A DNA stretch of 64,000 nt, from NCBI RefSeq assembly GCF_016901775.1, contig NZ_JACJKW010000003.1, positions 62,001-126,000 of the forward strand, in the 5' to 3' direction. Made by a program: the position numbers and the translations under genes. The first letter of the stretch is position 1. Each line of letters starts with the position of its first letter. This document shows positions 42,629 to 51,825 of this stretch, piece after piece. The notes below the pieces were generated by a model. That model was not told the origin of the DNA, did not search any database, and saw only the letters and a list, made by a program, of their open reading frames with translations. The stretch is from Intestinimonas butyriciproducens (GTDB taxonomy: Bacteria > Bacillota > Clostridia > Oscillospirales > Butyricicoccaceae).

Positions 42629-43993
42629 TTAGTTCTGATAATCCAGAGTGATGGTGCCGTCCTCGTTTTGTTTGACGGCCTCTTTGTCCAAAAACAGCTC
42701 GTCGATGGCATGGAAGAACTCTTCCATGGAAGAGAAGCGCAGCTTGGCGTTCTGGATGATCTTTTTACCCAGCTCGGCGTTGTTGGAAAGCAGAGCTTCG
42801 GCCATGAGCACCTGATACTGGGCGGACATGACCAGGGCGGATTCCGGATCGGCAATGCGGTAATCGGAGCCGTGGGCCACGCCGCAGGCGCCGGAGGCAT
42901 AGGGCTGGACGGTGGGCATGACGGCGGACACATCGCCCACATCGGTGCAGCCGGTGCTGCGGCCCCGCTTGACCAGAGCGTCCTCGCCGAAGCACTGCTT
43001 GACGATTTCGCAGGTCAGGTCATAAAGCTGCTCATCGTTTTCCAGAGGGGTGTAGCCCGGACGGTCTTTCAGCACCACATTGGCGCCCATGGAGGCAGCC
43101 GAAGCGGCCAGCGCACGGTTGATCTTGGTGTTGGCTTCCTTGATGGCTTCCAAAGAAGCGCCACGCACATAGCTTTCCATGCGCACATCGTTGGGGATGG
43201 CGTTGACAGCGCCGCCGCCCTTGGTGATGATGGGATGGAAGCGGATGGTGTCCTTCTCCTGGAAGGTCTCCCGGAGAGCGTTGGCAGCGTTCATGGCCTG
43301 GCTGGCTGCATACAGGGCATTGACGCCCAGATGGGGAGCGCCGCCGGCATGGGCCGAAACGCCTATAAAATTGATGTTCTTGGTGACGCAGCCGTTGTTG
43401 CCCGGAGTCAGGGCGATGGAGGGATGATCTCCGACGCCGGTGTGGACCAGAAGGGCGATGTCGCAGCCGTCCATATAGCCACGGTGCATGAACTCCACTT
43501 TGCCGCCGAAGTATTTGATGACGCCCTGCTTGCGCAGTTCTTCCCGGAAGCCGATTTCGATCAGCTCTTCGGCGGGGACGGCCATCAGGCGGATGGAGCC
43601 GCTCATGTTGTCCATGGCGCCGGGCTGCTTCAGCGCGGCGGCGATGCCCAGAAGGGCAGAAACCTGGCAGTGGTGGCCGCAGGCGTGGACATAGCCGGTC
43701 TCCGGGTCACAGTCGGGGTGAGTGGAGACGATCAGGCTGTCCAGCTCGCCCATGATCAGCAGCTTGGGGCCGGGTTTACCGGTGTCGATGTCGGTATAGA
43801 AACCGGGGATGTTCCCCGCTTCCACCAGCTCATAGCCCAGCTTTTTGAATTCTTCGGCCAGGTAGGCGTGGGTTTTCCACTCCCGATAGCCGGTCTCCGG
43901 ATGCTTCCAGATGTAATCGGCGGCGGAAAACATCACTTCCCGCTGGGAAGCCACGATCTCTTTCAGTTGATTTGCCCGTTCGGTGCTTATCAT
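42629..43993 (-). CDS. M20D amidohydrolase, AbgB-like, paralogue 1
   Basis: This 454-residue metal-dependent hydrolase resembles p-aminobenzoyl-glutamate hydrolase subunit B and related amidohydrolases. Motifs include WKHPETGYREWKTHAYLAEE, GELDSLIVSTH, HACGHHCQVSALLGIAAALK (metal ligands), MAVPAEELIE, SAHAGGAPHLGVNAL and DVGDVSAVMPTVQPYASGAC. It is strikingly similar to the gene at 44234-45604. Substrate unknown, possibly acyl-amino acids or peptides. No ribosome binding site issue: AAAAGGAGAAG precedes the start at 43993. Confidence 0.87.
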   Translation of the reverse strand: MISTERANQLKEIVASQREVMFSAADYIWKHPETGYREWKTHAYLAEEFKKLGYELVEAGNIPGFYTDIDTGKPGPKLLIMGELDSLIVSTHPDCDPETGYVHACGHHCQVSALLGIAAALKQPGAMDNMSGSIRLMAVPAEELIEIGFREELRKQGVIKYFGGKVEFMHRGYMDGCDIALLVHTGVGDHPSIALTPGNNGCVTKNINFIGVSAHAGGAPHLGVNALYAASQAMNAANALRETFQEKDTIRFHPIITKGGGAVNAIPNDVRMESYVRGASLEAIKEANTKINRALAASAASMGANVVLKDRPGYTPLENDEQLYDLTCEIVKQCFGEDALVKRGRSTGCTDVGDVSAVMPTVQPYASGACGVAHGSDYRIADPESALVMSAQYQVLMAEALLSNNAELGKKIIQNAKLRFSSMEEFFHAIDELFLDKEAVKQNEDGTITLDYQN

Positions 43994-44178
43994 TTTGATC
44001 TTCTCCTTTTCCCGGGGCGCGCCCCTTTGTATTTGTTCCGCTTTTTATTATACTGCCCCTTGCGAAAAAAATGCAGGGGTGAGGATGGAGAAATTCCCCC
44101 GGAAAATCTGGTGAAACCGCCCAAAATCAAAACTGGTCGCAGCCGCAATGGGGACATTTGAGAAAACAAAGCTTATAT

Positions 44179-44223
44179 CATCAATCTGCAAAAAGCGGGA
44201 GCATGATGCTCCCGCTTTTGCGA
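44179..44223 (-). terminator. Terminator of M20D paralogue 2, with a possible relic of the repeat element
   Basis: GCGGGAGCAT and ATGCTCCCGC form a 10-bp stem (44194-44214) followed on the minus strand by TTTTTGCAGATTGATGATAT. That tail matches the far end of the repeat family (GCTTTTTGCGGATTGATGA) for about 17 bp, although no other element parts remain. Confidence 0.6.
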
Positions 44224-44233
44224 TGAAATTTTG

Positions 44234-45604
44234 TTAGATATTCTGGAAGTCCAGAGTGATGGTGCCGTCCTCGTTCTGGGTGACGGCCTTTTTGTCCAGG
44301 AAGATCTTGTCCACGGCGGCGAAGTAATCCTTCTTGTCGGGATAAAGGAGATCGGCTTCCTTGATGACCTTCTGGGCCATCTCGGCGTTGTTACTCAGCA
44401 GAGCCTCGGCCATCAGCACCTGGTACTGGGCCGAAACCACCAGAGCGGTTTCCGGATCGCTGATGCCGTAGTCGGAGCCGTGGCCCACGCCGCAGGCGCC
44501 GGAGCAATAGGGCTGGATAGTGGGCATCACACAGGAAATATCACCCATGTCGGTGCAGCCGGTGCCCCACTTGGTGTCCTCTTGGATCCATTCTTCGCCA
44601 AAAGCTTCCTTCACCACATCCACGGTCAGCTGATACAGATTCTTGTCGTTGTACAGGGGGCAGTAGCCGGGGAAGTCCTGGAGATGCACATTGGCGCCCA
44701 TGGCCGCAGCAGAAGAGGCCAGAGCCCGGTTGATCCGGTTGTTGGCCGAGACGATGGCCTCGATGCTGGCGCCCCGCACATAGCTTTCCACCCGCACATC
44801 GTTGGGGATGGCGTTGACTGCGCCGCCGCCCTTGGTGATCACCGGATGGAAGCGGATGTAATCCTTCTCCTGGAAGGTCTCCCGGAGAGCGTTGACGGCG
44901 TTGAGGCCCAGGTTGGCCGCATACAGAGCGTTGACGCCCAGATGAGGTGCGCCGCCTGCATGAGCGGAAACGCCTTCGTAGTTGATGTTCTTGGTCAGGC
45001 AGCCGTTGTTGCCCACGCCCACACCGATGCCTTTGTGCTCGCTGTTGGAGGTGTGCACCAGAAGGGCGATGTCGCAGTCGTCCATAAAGCCGCGGTACAT
45101 GAACTCCACTTTGCCGCCGAAATATTTGATGATGCCCTGTTCCCGCAGGCTGGCCCGGTAGCCGATTTCGATCAGTTCTTCGGCGGGCACGGCCATCAGG
45201 CGGATGGAGCCGCTCATGCCGTCCAGAGCGCCGGGCTGCTTCAGCGCAGCAGCGATGCCCAGCAGGGCGGCAGACTGGGCGTGGTGGCCGCAGGCGTGGA
45301 CATAGCCGGTCTCCGGATCACACTCGGGATGGGTGGAGACGATCAGGCTGTCCAGCTCGCCCATGATCAGCAGTTTGGGGCCGGGCTTGCCGGTATCGAT
45401 ATCGGTATAGAAACCGGGGATGTTGCCCGCTTCCACCAGTTCATAACCCAGCTTCCGGTATTCAGCGGCCAGATATTCGTGGGTCTTCCACTCACGGTAA
45501 CCGGTTTCGGGATGCTTCCAAATATGGCGCTCGGCGGCGAACATCAGCTCACGCTGGGAGGCCACCATTTCTTTCAGGGCTTTCACCCGATCGGGATTCA
45601 TCAT
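44234..45604 (-). CDS. M20D amidohydrolase, AbgB-like, paralogue 2
   Basis: The 456-residue protein is colinear with the neighbouring 42629-43993 product, sharing long identical stretches (for example MAVPAEELIEIG, SAHAGGAPHLGVNALYAA, KLLIMGELDSLIVSTHP). Metal ligands are conserved in HACGHHAQSAALLGIAAALK. The strongest differences lie in the segment RQGII/REQGIIKYFGGKVE onwards and at the C-terminus. The tandem pair is a recent duplication and may have divergent substrates. Its terminator is at 44194-44223. Confidence 0.87.
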   Translation of the reverse strand: MMNPDRVKALKEMVASQRELMFAAERHIWKHPETGYREWKTHEYLAAEYRKLGYELVEAGNIPGFYTDIDTGKPGPKLLIMGELDSLIVSTHPECDPETGYVHACGHHAQSAALLGIAAALKQPGALDGMSGSIRLMAVPAEELIEIGYRASLREQGIIKYFGGKVEFMYRGFMDDCDIALLVHTSNSEHKGIGVGVGNNGCLTKNINYEGVSAHAGGAPHLGVNALYAANLGLNAVNALRETFQEKDYIRFHPVITKGGGAVNAIPNDVRVESYVRGASIEAIVSANNRINRALASSAAAMGANVHLQDFPGYCPLYNDKNLYQLTVDVVKEAFGEEWIQEDTKWGTGCTDMGDISCVMPTIQPYCSGACGVGHGSDYGISDPETALVVSAQYQVLMAEALLSNNAEMAQKVIKEADLLYPDKKDYFAAVDKIFLDKKAVTQNEDGTITLDFQNI

Positions 45605-45701
45605 AAGGCATCTTCTCCTTTTCTGTTTGTGGGAGAGACTATCACAGCCGCTCCACAGTTATTATACCATGGGCCGGATGGGAAGAAAGGGGCAGAGACA
45701 G

Positions 45702-45740
45702 AAAAAATCCCTGGGGAATAGAGAAATTCCCCAGGGAAAA
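45702..45740 (-). terminator. Terminator downstream of the small membrane protein gene
   Basis: CCCTGGGGAA and TTCCCCAGGG pair with an inner loop, and on the minus strand TTTTTTC follows. Confidence 0.82.
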
Positions 45741-45760
45741 CTGTGCATTTTTGCAGAAAA

Positions 45761-46243
45761 TCAGGAGATATCCAGTCCCTGGCTTTTTGCCTCTTCGTCA
45801 AACAGGCGGCCGATTTCCTCATCCAGCTGCTTGTAAATTTCTTTATCGGAACGGTAGAAGCGGGCCTGCAATCGGGAACCATCGTCCATTATGAAAACCA
45901 CTATGTTGCCATCGATGCTCACCTGGCCTTGTGGAGCGGCATAGCTGAAAGTCCATCCGCCACCATAAGGCTGATTGTTGATAATAGGTGAGCCAAGACT
46001 TTTGACAAACTGCACCATCAGTTCCCGTGCCTTCGGAGTGAGCTGTTGGGGCTGGATGGTGACGGGATAAATAGAGATCGGTTTCATGGTGGATTCGGTG
46101 GTGAAAGAATCCAGGGCGGCTCTCAGAGGCCGGAGCTTGACCCACTGCCACAAATGAAAACCGCCCCAGACCAGCAGGAGAAATCCTGCAACGATGACCA
46201 AACCCCGGAAAAGGGGAGGCGTGCGGTTGCTGCGATTTTTCAT
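45761..46243 (-). CDS. Small single-pass membrane protein, paralogue B
   Basis: The 160-residue product has an N-terminal membrane anchor (residues about 13-32, LVIVAGFLLLVWGGFHLWQW) and an extracytoplasmic domain. It shares KRTPPL/NRTPPL, RPLRAALDSFT/RPLQAALDSFT, LTPKARELM/FSPQARQQL and GGWTFSYAAPQGQVS/GGWSLSFSAPQGDVS with the 46296-46775 gene. Function unknown. It follows the paralogue after 52 bp and probably shares its transcript. Confidence 0.72.
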   Translation of the reverse strand: MKNRSNRTPPLFRGLVIVAGFLLLVWGGFHLWQWVKLRPLRAALDSFTTESTMKPISIYPVTIQPQQLTPKARELMVQFVKSLGSPIINNQPYGGGWTFSYAAPQGQVSIDGNIVVFIMDDGSRLQARFYRSDKEIYKQLDEEIGRLFDEEAKSQGLDIS

Positions 46244-46295
46244 CGTCTGTCACCTCCATGGAAGGGTGTCACTTATTTTTCTGTTTGAGATACCG

Positions 46296-46775
46296 TTACG
46301 CTGCTTCCATTTCTGCTGCGGCTTGGTCAATCAGGCGCTCCACTTCATCATATACCCGGGAAAAGGCTTTTTTATCATAGAAAAAATACTCCACCCGCAA
46401 AAGGGTGCCGTCCTCCCCATGAAACACCACTTGGGAGGGGGTAATGGACACATCGCCTTGGGGAGCGGAAAAAGACAGGCTCCATCCGCCGGCCGGCTGG
46501 GCTTTCACGATGAGAGGAAACCGGTAGCTTTTCGCCAGCGTTTCCAGCTGCTGCCGTGCCTGCGGTGAGAAATCCTGAATATCCACCTTGAAAGGCGGAT
46601 AGGACATACGGAAGGACAGGGGCGTTTCCGCAGTGAAAGAGTCCAGGGCGGCCTGGAGAGGGCGGGTGCGATACCATTGCCACAGGGAGAAGCCGCCCAA
46701 AATAAGCAGGATCAAACCCGTCAGGGCCAGGGCTCCTTGAAGCAGCGGAGGGGTGCGCTTGCTGGTGTTTTTCAT
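46296..46775 (-). CDS. Small single-pass membrane protein, paralogue A
   Basis: A 159-residue protein with an N-terminal anchor (ALALTGLILLILGGFSLWQW) and a soluble domain of unknown function. About 40 % of positions seem shared with the next gene by eye. Start at 46775 has GGAGGTG upstream. Both genes may be a local duplication that has diverged. Confidence 0.72.
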   Translation of the reverse strand: MKNTSKRTPPLLQGALALTGLILLILGGFSLWQWYRTRPLQAALDSFTAETPLSFRMSYPPFKVDIQDFSPQARQQLETLAKSYRFPLIVKAQPAGGWSLSFSAPQGDVSITPSQVVFHGEDGTLLRVEYFFYDKKAFSRVYDEVERLIDQAAAEMEAA

Positions 46776-46860
46776 AGCACATCACCTCCGAATGTTGCTA
46801 TATTTTTAATATACTATTTCATTAAAGAAAAGTCAACTGCCTGATGTGTTTTTTGACGCA

Positions 46861-46890
46861 AAAAAACCGGCTCCCGAAGGAGCCGGTTTT
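46861..46890 (-). terminator. Intrinsic terminator of rny
   Basis: AACCGGCTCC and GGAGCCGGTT pair around CGAA, and on the minus strand the stem is followed by TTTTTT. Confidence 0.85.
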
Positions 46891-46903
46891 AGGTTCGAAA
46901 ATG

Positions 46904-48460
46904 TTATTTTGCGTAGTCGATGGCCCGGGTTTCCCGCACCACATGGACTTTGATCTGGCCGGGATAACTCATCTCGGCTTCGATCTTCTTGGAAAGGTCG
47001 TGGGCCAGAAGCAGCATATCGTCGTCCTTGACGATCTCCGGCTTGACGATGATGCGGATTTCACGGCCAGCCTGGATGGCGTAGGAAGTCTCTACCCCGT
47101 CAAAGCTCTCGGCCAGTTCTTCCAGTTTCTCCAGACGCTTGATGTAGGCTTCCAGATTTTCTCTCCGGGCGCCGGGACGGGCGGCGGAGATGGCATCGGC
47201 TGCCTGCACAAGGCAAGCCACCACAGTGCGTGCTTCCACATCCCCATGGTGGGCTTCAATGGCGTGGATGACTTCGGGATTTTCCCGGTATTTCTTGGCC
47301 AAGTCCACACCGATGGCCACATGGGAACCTTCCACCTCGTGGTCGATGGCCTTGCCGATGTCGTGGAGCAGACCGGCCCGCTTGGCCAGGGTCACATCAG
47401 CACCCAGCTCGGCAGCCAGCAGCCCGGCAATATGGGCCACTTCGATGGAGTGGTTCAGCACATTCTGGCCGTAACTGGTGCGGTAGCGCATCCGGCCCAG
47501 AATCTTCACCAGCTCCGGGTTCAGACCGTGGACGCCGGTTTCGAACATGGCCCGCTCGCCTTCCTGCTTGATGGTGGCGGCCACTTCGGCCTTGGCCTTT
47601 TCCACCATTTCCTCGATGCGGGTGGGATGGATACGGCCGTCGGCAATGAGTTTTTCCAGAGAAATGCGGGCGATCTCCCGGCGCACCGGATCGAAGGAGG
47701 ACAGGGTGATGGCCTCCGGGGTGTCGTCGATGATCAGATCCACGCCGGTGAGGTTTTCCAGAGCACGGATGTTCCGGCCTTCCCGGCCGATGATCCGGCC
47801 CTTCATCTCGTCATTGGGCAGGGGCACCACCGAAACGGTGACTTCGCTGGCATGGTCGGCGGCGCAGCGCTGGATGGCCAGGGCAATGACCTCCCGGGCT
47901 CTCCGCTCTCCCTCTTCCTTCAGCTGCTGATCCAGCTCCTTCAGTTTGAGGGCGGTGTCGTGACGGGCTTCTTCTTCCACTTTGGCCAGAAGGAAATTTT
48001 TCGCTTCTTCGGCGGTGAAGCCGGAGATCTTTTCCAGCTCGGCCATCTGGGTTTTCTTCAGCTCGTCGATCTCTTCCAGAGATTCGTCGGCTTTTTTCAG
48101 TTTTTGAGTGAGCTTTTCTTCTTTTTTCTCGATGCTTTCATATTTGCGGTCCAGCTGTTCTTCCTTCTGCTGAACCCGGCGTTCCTGCTTCTGCACATCG
48201 CTGCGGCGCTCTTTCAGTTCCTTGTCGGTCTCAGTGCGGATCTTGAAAGCTTCCTCACGGGCTTCCACCACAGCTTCCCGCTTCTTGGTCTCGGCGGCCT
48301 TGATGGCGTCGTTCAGAATGCGGGTGGCTTCCTCTTCGGCGCTGCCGATCTCCTTTTCGGCGATCTTTTTACGGTAAATGGCGCCGGTGAAAAAGCCTGC
48401 GGCGCAAAGGACAATGGCGATCAGAGCAAAAACGATATAAAAACCTGGGTTGGTAGGCAA
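46904..48460 (-). CDS. rny: Ribonuclease Y
   Basis: The endoribonuclease starts mRNA decay in Firmicutes. After a membrane anchor ([20 protein letters not shown]) come a long coiled coil (about residues 45-200), a KH domain ([20 protein letters not shown]) and an HD domain ([17 protein letters not shown]). A TTG at 48460 with AAGGAGGG at ideal spacing gives 518 residues, close to the usual length. An ATG at 48493 with GGGAG gives 529 residues and cannot be excluded. The stop is 14 bp from the terminator. Confidence 0.95.
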   Translation of the reverse strand: MPTNPGFYIVFALIAIVLCAAGFFTGAIYRKKIAEKEIGSAEEEATRILNDAIKAAETKKREAVVEAREEAFKIRTETDKELKERRSDVQKQERRVQQKEEQLDRKYESIEKKEEKLTQKLKKADESLEEIDELKKTQMAELEKISGFTAEEAKNFLLAKVEEEARHDTALKLKELDQQLKEEGERRAREVIALAIQRCAADHASEVTVSVVPLPNDEMKGRIIGREGRNIRALENLTGVDLIIDDTPEAITLSSFDPVRREIARISLEKLIADGRIHPTRIEEMVEKAKAEVAATIKQEGERAMFETGVHGLNPELVKILGRMRYRTSYGQNVLNHSIEVAHIAGLLAAELGADVTLAKRAGLLHDIGKAIDHEVEGSHVAIGVDLAKKYRENPEVIHAIEAHHGDVEARTVVACLVQAADAISAARPGARRENLEAYIKRLEKLEELAESFDGVETSYAIQAGREIRIIVKPEIVKDDDMLLLAHDLSKKIEAEMSYPGQIKVHVVRETRAIDYAK

Positions 48461-48721
48461 AGACGCTCCCTCCTTTTCCTTATATTTCGGCATAACCTCT
48501 CCCGAAAACCCAAAGGGGGCAACCACAAAAACAGCGCAAAGAAATTGCGCTGGACAGGGCCATGGTTCCGTTGTTTTATGGGCATCCACCAAAAAAGGCG
48601 GAAGAAAAGGCAAAATACCATGTATATTTTATATCCTGCCAGGGACGGTGTCAAGAAGGGAAACCGATGCAAAAGCGCCCTCCGAAGATTTTTCGCCCAA
48701 GGCGGAAAAATGGCAAAAAAA
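48461..48721 (-). promoter_or_regulatory. rny 5' region with sigma-A promoter
   Basis: TTGACA (48654-48649), 17 nt, TAAAAT (48631-48626) gives a 5' leader of about 160 nt. A hairpin AGCGCAA/TTGCGCT (about 48532-48551) lies in it. No other gene is credible here. A T-tract on the minus strand (48721-48708) follows the distal hairpin copy of repeat R6. Confidence 0.7.
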
Positions 48722-48981
48722 TGCCGCCCGGACACCAGGCGGCACAGACTGTGGAAAAACCGATCTGATTAGACAAACAGTTTGCTTTTCTACCTCATCA
48801 ATCTGTAAAAACCGGTGAGCCCAGTGCCTGGGCAGGCAACCTTTCTTCGACTTGGTCGATACAACCTACCATGGCAAAGAGAGGAACGGGAGCGGCGGCT
48901 CGCCGCAGACCCTTGCAAAACTCGGAAAAGTGGCTCTTGACACTTTTCCGAAGCGCTCTGCCGCCCGGATACCGGACGGCA
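48722..48981 (+). repeat. Terminator-associated repeat element, copy R6 (degenerate), with both hairpin copies
   Basis: Core 48745-48958, forward orientation. Hairpin copies TGCCGCCCGGA..CGGCA lie at 48722-48744 and 48959-48981 (three differences, two in the loop). Read from the minus-strand sleB gene, the distal copy is followed by TTTTTTT, the proximal one by GAGCGCTTCGG. The far end CAGACTGTGGAAAAACC and GACCCTTGC with hairpin 3 (TCGGAAAAGTG/CACTTTTCCGA) are preserved; the left outer stem is replaced by about 70 bp of unrelated sequence. It fills the gap between rny's upstream region and sleB. Confidence 0.78.
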
Positions 48982-48988
48982 AAGGGGA

Positions 48989-49675
48989 TCATTTGGCGAA
49001 AACATGGTCGCCGATCTGGGCGATCACCGGGCGGGAATAGATCCACTGATTGGTGGTTTTCTGGGGGTTATAATAATAGATGGCGCCGCCGGTGGGGTCC
49101 CAGCCGCTCATGGCGTCCTGGGCGGCCCTGCGGGCGCTTTCGGCGATGGGCTCATCAAACTGACCGTCGTTCAGTGCGGAAAAGGCTCCCGGCTGATAGA
49201 TCACGCCGGCGATGGTATTGGGAAAGGAGGGGTGGCGCACCCGGTTGAGGATGACCGCCCCCACCGCCACCTGGCCGGTGTAAGGCTCTCCCCGGGCCTC
49301 GGCTGAGATCATGCGGGAGAGAAGATACAGGTCATTGTCCCGGCCCGATTCGCTGCCCGAAGAGGAACCGGAGGACATCCCCAGGGCCTGGAGAGTGGCC
49401 GGGCCCACGATGCCGTCCACAGTCAGGCCGTTTTTCCGCTGGAAATACTCCACCGCCTTCCGTGTGCCGCTGCCGTAGACGCCGTCCACCGCACCGTCAT
49501 AATAGCCCCACCGTTTCAGCTTTTCCTGGATCTGCCGCACCGTCTCCCCCTGGGAGCCCTGCTGGTAGACGGCGGCCTGGGAGGAAATGCCCAGCCACTG
49601 AAAACCGGCGATGAGGGCGATGTTCAAAAGAAAAATAACGGCCAGAGCCGCCGCAAGTTTTTTGTTTCGTGGCAT
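48989..49675 (-). CDS. sleB: Spore cortex-lytic enzyme SleB
   Basis: The 228-residue protein has a membrane anchor/signal segment (residues about 8-28), a peptidoglycan-binding repeat (GETVRQIQEKLKRWGYYDGA to residue about 97) and a C-terminal hydrolase_2 (SleB) domain beginning at LLSRMISAEARGEPYTGQVA with the catalytic Glu. It cleaves the muramic-lactam-containing spore cortex during germination. A sigma-G-like promoter lies directly upstream (49703-49731). The ypeB partner is not adjacent in this window. Confidence 0.93.
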   Translation of the reverse strand: MPRNKKLAAALAVIFLLNIALIAGFQWLGISSQAAVYQQGSQGETVRQIQEKLKRWGYYDGAVDGVYGSGTRKAVEYFQRKNGLTVDGIVGPATLQALGMSSGSSSGSESGRDNDLYLLSRMISAEARGEPYTGQVAVGAVILNRVRHPSFPNTIAGVIYQPGAFSALNDGQFDEPIAESARRAAQDAMSGWDPTGGAIYYYNPQKTTNQWIYSRPVIAQIGDHVFAK

Positions 49676-49702
49676 CCTGATCCATCCTTTGTGTGTTTTC
49701 CC

Positions 49703-49731
49703 TATTGTGCCCAGGGAGAGAAAGGCTATTC
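49703..49731 (-). promoter_or_regulatory. Candidate sigma-G promoter of sleB
   Basis: GAATA (49731-49727), 17 nt, CACAATA (49709-49703) fits the sigma-G pattern (GNATR and CATNNTA) with one mismatch at the third base of the -10 element. This is the expected sigma factor for a forespore enzyme. Confidence 0.6.
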
Positions 49732-49785
49732 TCCTTTTTTAAAAATCATGGTACAATACTTCAATCAGAAGAAAGGGGGAAGGAT

Positions 49786-50484
49786 ATGAAGCAGGTGCAG
49801 CTGCGGGGCGGATACCGTATTTTTCAGCAAAAAGGCGGGCTGGGGCTGACCCAGGACAGTGTGCTTCTGGCCGATTTCCTCACCCTTCGCCTGGGAGAAC
49901 GGGCCATCGAGCTGGGCTGCGGCCAGGGCGGACTTTGGGTGCTGACTTTATTGAAGCATCCGGGGGCCACATTGGACGCCTTGGAGCTGGACCCACGGAG
50001 TTTGGAGCAGGCCAGGGAGAACGCCGCCCGCTGCGGCCTTTGGGAAAGAGGGCAGTTTTTCCAGGGGGATGCGGCAGATTTTCGCCCTGCCGGGTTCCAT
50101 TATGATGTGTGCATTTCCAATCCTCCCTATGCCGTCCCCGGACCCTCCTCTCCCGATGAGCGACGCCGCCTGGCCCGAAGCGGTTCCCCGGAACCTTTTT
50201 TTCAGGGGGTCAAAGGGATGCTGGGACAAAAGGGGCGGTTTTATTTCTGTTGGCCGGCCCGGCATTTTTTCCGGGCGGTGGAGCTTTTGCAGGAAAATGG
50301 ATTTTCCCCCCGGCAGGTGCGCTTCGTCCACGGGAAACCGGGAGAAGAAGCCCAGCTGGCCCTGGTGATGGCCCGTCGGGGCCGGGGAGAAAGTCAGTTT
50401 CTCCCGCCCCTTGTGCTGCGGGATGAAATGGGGGAATACACCCAAGAATACCGCCGGATCTACGGCGTCATGGAGGAAGAATAG
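49786..50484 (+). CDS. tRNA1(Val) adenine-N6 methyltransferase family (TrmN6/YfiC-like)
   Basis: This 232-residue class I SAM methyltransferase has AIELGCGQGGLWVLTLLKHP as the SAM motif I and CISNPPYAVPG as the catalytic NPPY motif for exocyclic amino methylation. The C-terminal WPARHFFRAVELL and RFVHGKPGEEAQLALVMARR regions match the YfiC/TrmN6 group. The target is probably A37 of a tRNA; an rRNA target is not excluded. The ATG at 49786 follows GAAAGGGGGAAGG. RsmI begins 3 bp after its stop, a frequent pairing in Firmicutes. Confidence 0.88.
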   Translation: MKQVQLRGGYRIFQQKGGLGLTQDSVLLADFLTLRLGERAIELGCGQGGLWVLTLLKHPGATLDALELDPRSLEQARENAARCGLWERGQFFQGDAADFRPAGFHYDVCISNPPYAVPGPSSPDERRRLARSGSPEPFFQGVKGMLGQKGRFYFCWPARHFFRAVELLQENGFSPRQVRFVHGKPGEEAQLALVMARRGRGESQFLPPLVLRDEMGEYTQEYRRIYGVMEEE

Positions 50485-50487
50485 CGT

Positions 50488-51327
50488 ATGGCAGGAACAT
50501 TGTATGTGGTCTCCACCCCCATCGGCAACCTGGGGGACTTTTCTCCCCGGGCCCAGGAGGTGTTGTCCCAGGTGGATTTCATCGCCGCCGAGGACACCCG
50601 GGTGGGGGCCAAGCTGCTCAATAAATTCGGCATCAAAAAGCCTCAGATCAGCTATTTCGAGCACAACCGGAAGATGAAAGGCCAGCTGATCGCCCAGCGT
50701 ATCCTGGCGGGGGAGAGCTGCGCCCTGATCACCGACGCCGGCACCCCGGCCATCAGCGATCCCGGCTGCGATCTGGTGGACATCTGCTCCCGGGAGGGCA
50801 TCCAGGTGGTGGCGGTGCCCGGGCCCTGCGCCCTTATCGCCGCTCTGTCCATCGCCGGGATGGACTGCGGCCGCTTTTGCTTTGAGGGTTTTTTGTCGGT
50901 GAACAAAAAAAGCCGCCGGGAGCATCTGGAGGACATCCGGGAGGAAAAGCGCACCATGGTCTTTTATGAGGCCCCACACAAGCTGCTGCGCACTCTGGAG
51001 GATTTTTACAAAACTCTGGGAGAGCGTCCCATTGCCCTGGTGCGGGAGATCACCAAGGTCCATGAGCAGGTGTGGCGCACCACCCTTTCGGAAGCCATCG
51101 CCCATTATACAGAAGAGCCGCCCCGGGGGGAATTTGTGCTCATCCTGGGAGGCAAGCAGGAGGAAGAGGAAAAGGAGCCTGCCATCGACCCCATGGATCG
51201 GGTAGGGGAGCTTCTGGAAGAGGGGCTTTCCATCAGCCTGGCCGTCAAACAGACGGCAAAAGAGCTGGGAGTGCCCAAAAACAGCATTTACAACGAGGCG
51301 CTGGAGCGCTTCTCACAAAAGGAATAA
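50488..51327 (+). CDS. rsmI: 16S rRNA 2'-O-methyltransferase RsmI
   Basis: The 279-residue SPOUT-unrelated tetrapyrrole-methylase-fold enzyme modifies C1402 of 16S rRNA. Motifs: YVVSTPIGNLGDFSPRAQEV, DFIAAEDTRVGAKLLNKFGI, LITDAGTPAISDPGCDLV and ALVREITKVHEQVWR. Normal length. It is three bases downstream of the methyltransferase gene and overlaps the 3' end of the convergent spmB (51313-51327). Confidence 0.94.
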   Translation: MAGTLYVVSTPIGNLGDFSPRAQEVLSQVDFIAAEDTRVGAKLLNKFGIKKPQISYFEHNRKMKGQLIAQRILAGESCALITDAGTPAISDPGCDLVDICSREGIQVVAVPGPCALIAALSIAGMDCGRFCFEGFLSVNKKSRREHLEDIREEKRTMVFYEAPHKLLRTLEDFYKTLGERPIALVREITKVHEQVWRTTLSEAIAHYTEEPPRGEFVLILGGKQEEEEKEPAIDPMDRVGELLEEGLSISLAVKQTAKELGVPKNSIYNEALERFSQKE

Positions 51328-51825
51328 CCGCACACTGAGGGCCGAGAGAAAGAAGGCTGCAAGATCACCCGCCAGGGCTGCCGGAAGGGCCCAGCGGGTG
51401 TTTTTGATTCCCAGGGCGGCGCTGTAGAGGGCGATGCAGTAAATGCTGGTCTCGCTGGAGCCCAGCATCACCGCCGCCGTCAATCCGGCCAGGCTGTCAG
51501 GGCCCTGGCTGCGGATGATGTCACTTCCGATGGACAGCGCCCCCGAGCCGGAAAAGGGCCGCAGCAGGGCCAGGGGCAGGCAGGGGGCAGGGATTCCCAG
51601 GGCCTCTGTCAAAGGAGCCAGGGCCTGGGACAGCGCCTCCACAGCGCCGCTGGCCCGCAGCATGGCCAAAGCGGTGAGCATGGCCAAGAGGGCGGGAAAG
51701 ATGGAAAGCAGGGTGTCCAGACCCTGGCGCACCCCTTTGAGAAAGGCGGCGTATACATCGCAGCCATGAAAAAGACCGTAGACCATCACACCGGCGGCCA
51801 GCAGAGGGATGAGAAGAGCGGTCAT
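51313..51825 (-). CDS. spmB: Spore maturation protein B
   Basis: This 170-residue membrane protein with a nucleoside-recognition (gate) domain is needed for spore core dehydration in Bacillus. The conserved segments are LLRPFSGSGALSIGSDIIRS and AVMLGSSETSIYCIALYSAA. It forms an operon with spmA: its ATG (51825) overlaps the spmA stop (ATGA). The 3' end overlaps rsmI by 15 bp. Confidence 0.92.
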   Translation of the reverse strand: MTALLIPLLAAGVMVYGLFHGCDVYAAFLKGVRQGLDTLLSIFPALLAMLTALAMLRASGAVEALSQALAPLTEALGIPAPCLPLALLRPFSGSGALSIGSDIIRSQGPDSLAGLTAAVMLGSSETSIYCIALYSAALGIKNTRWALPAALAGDLAAFFLSALSVRLFLL

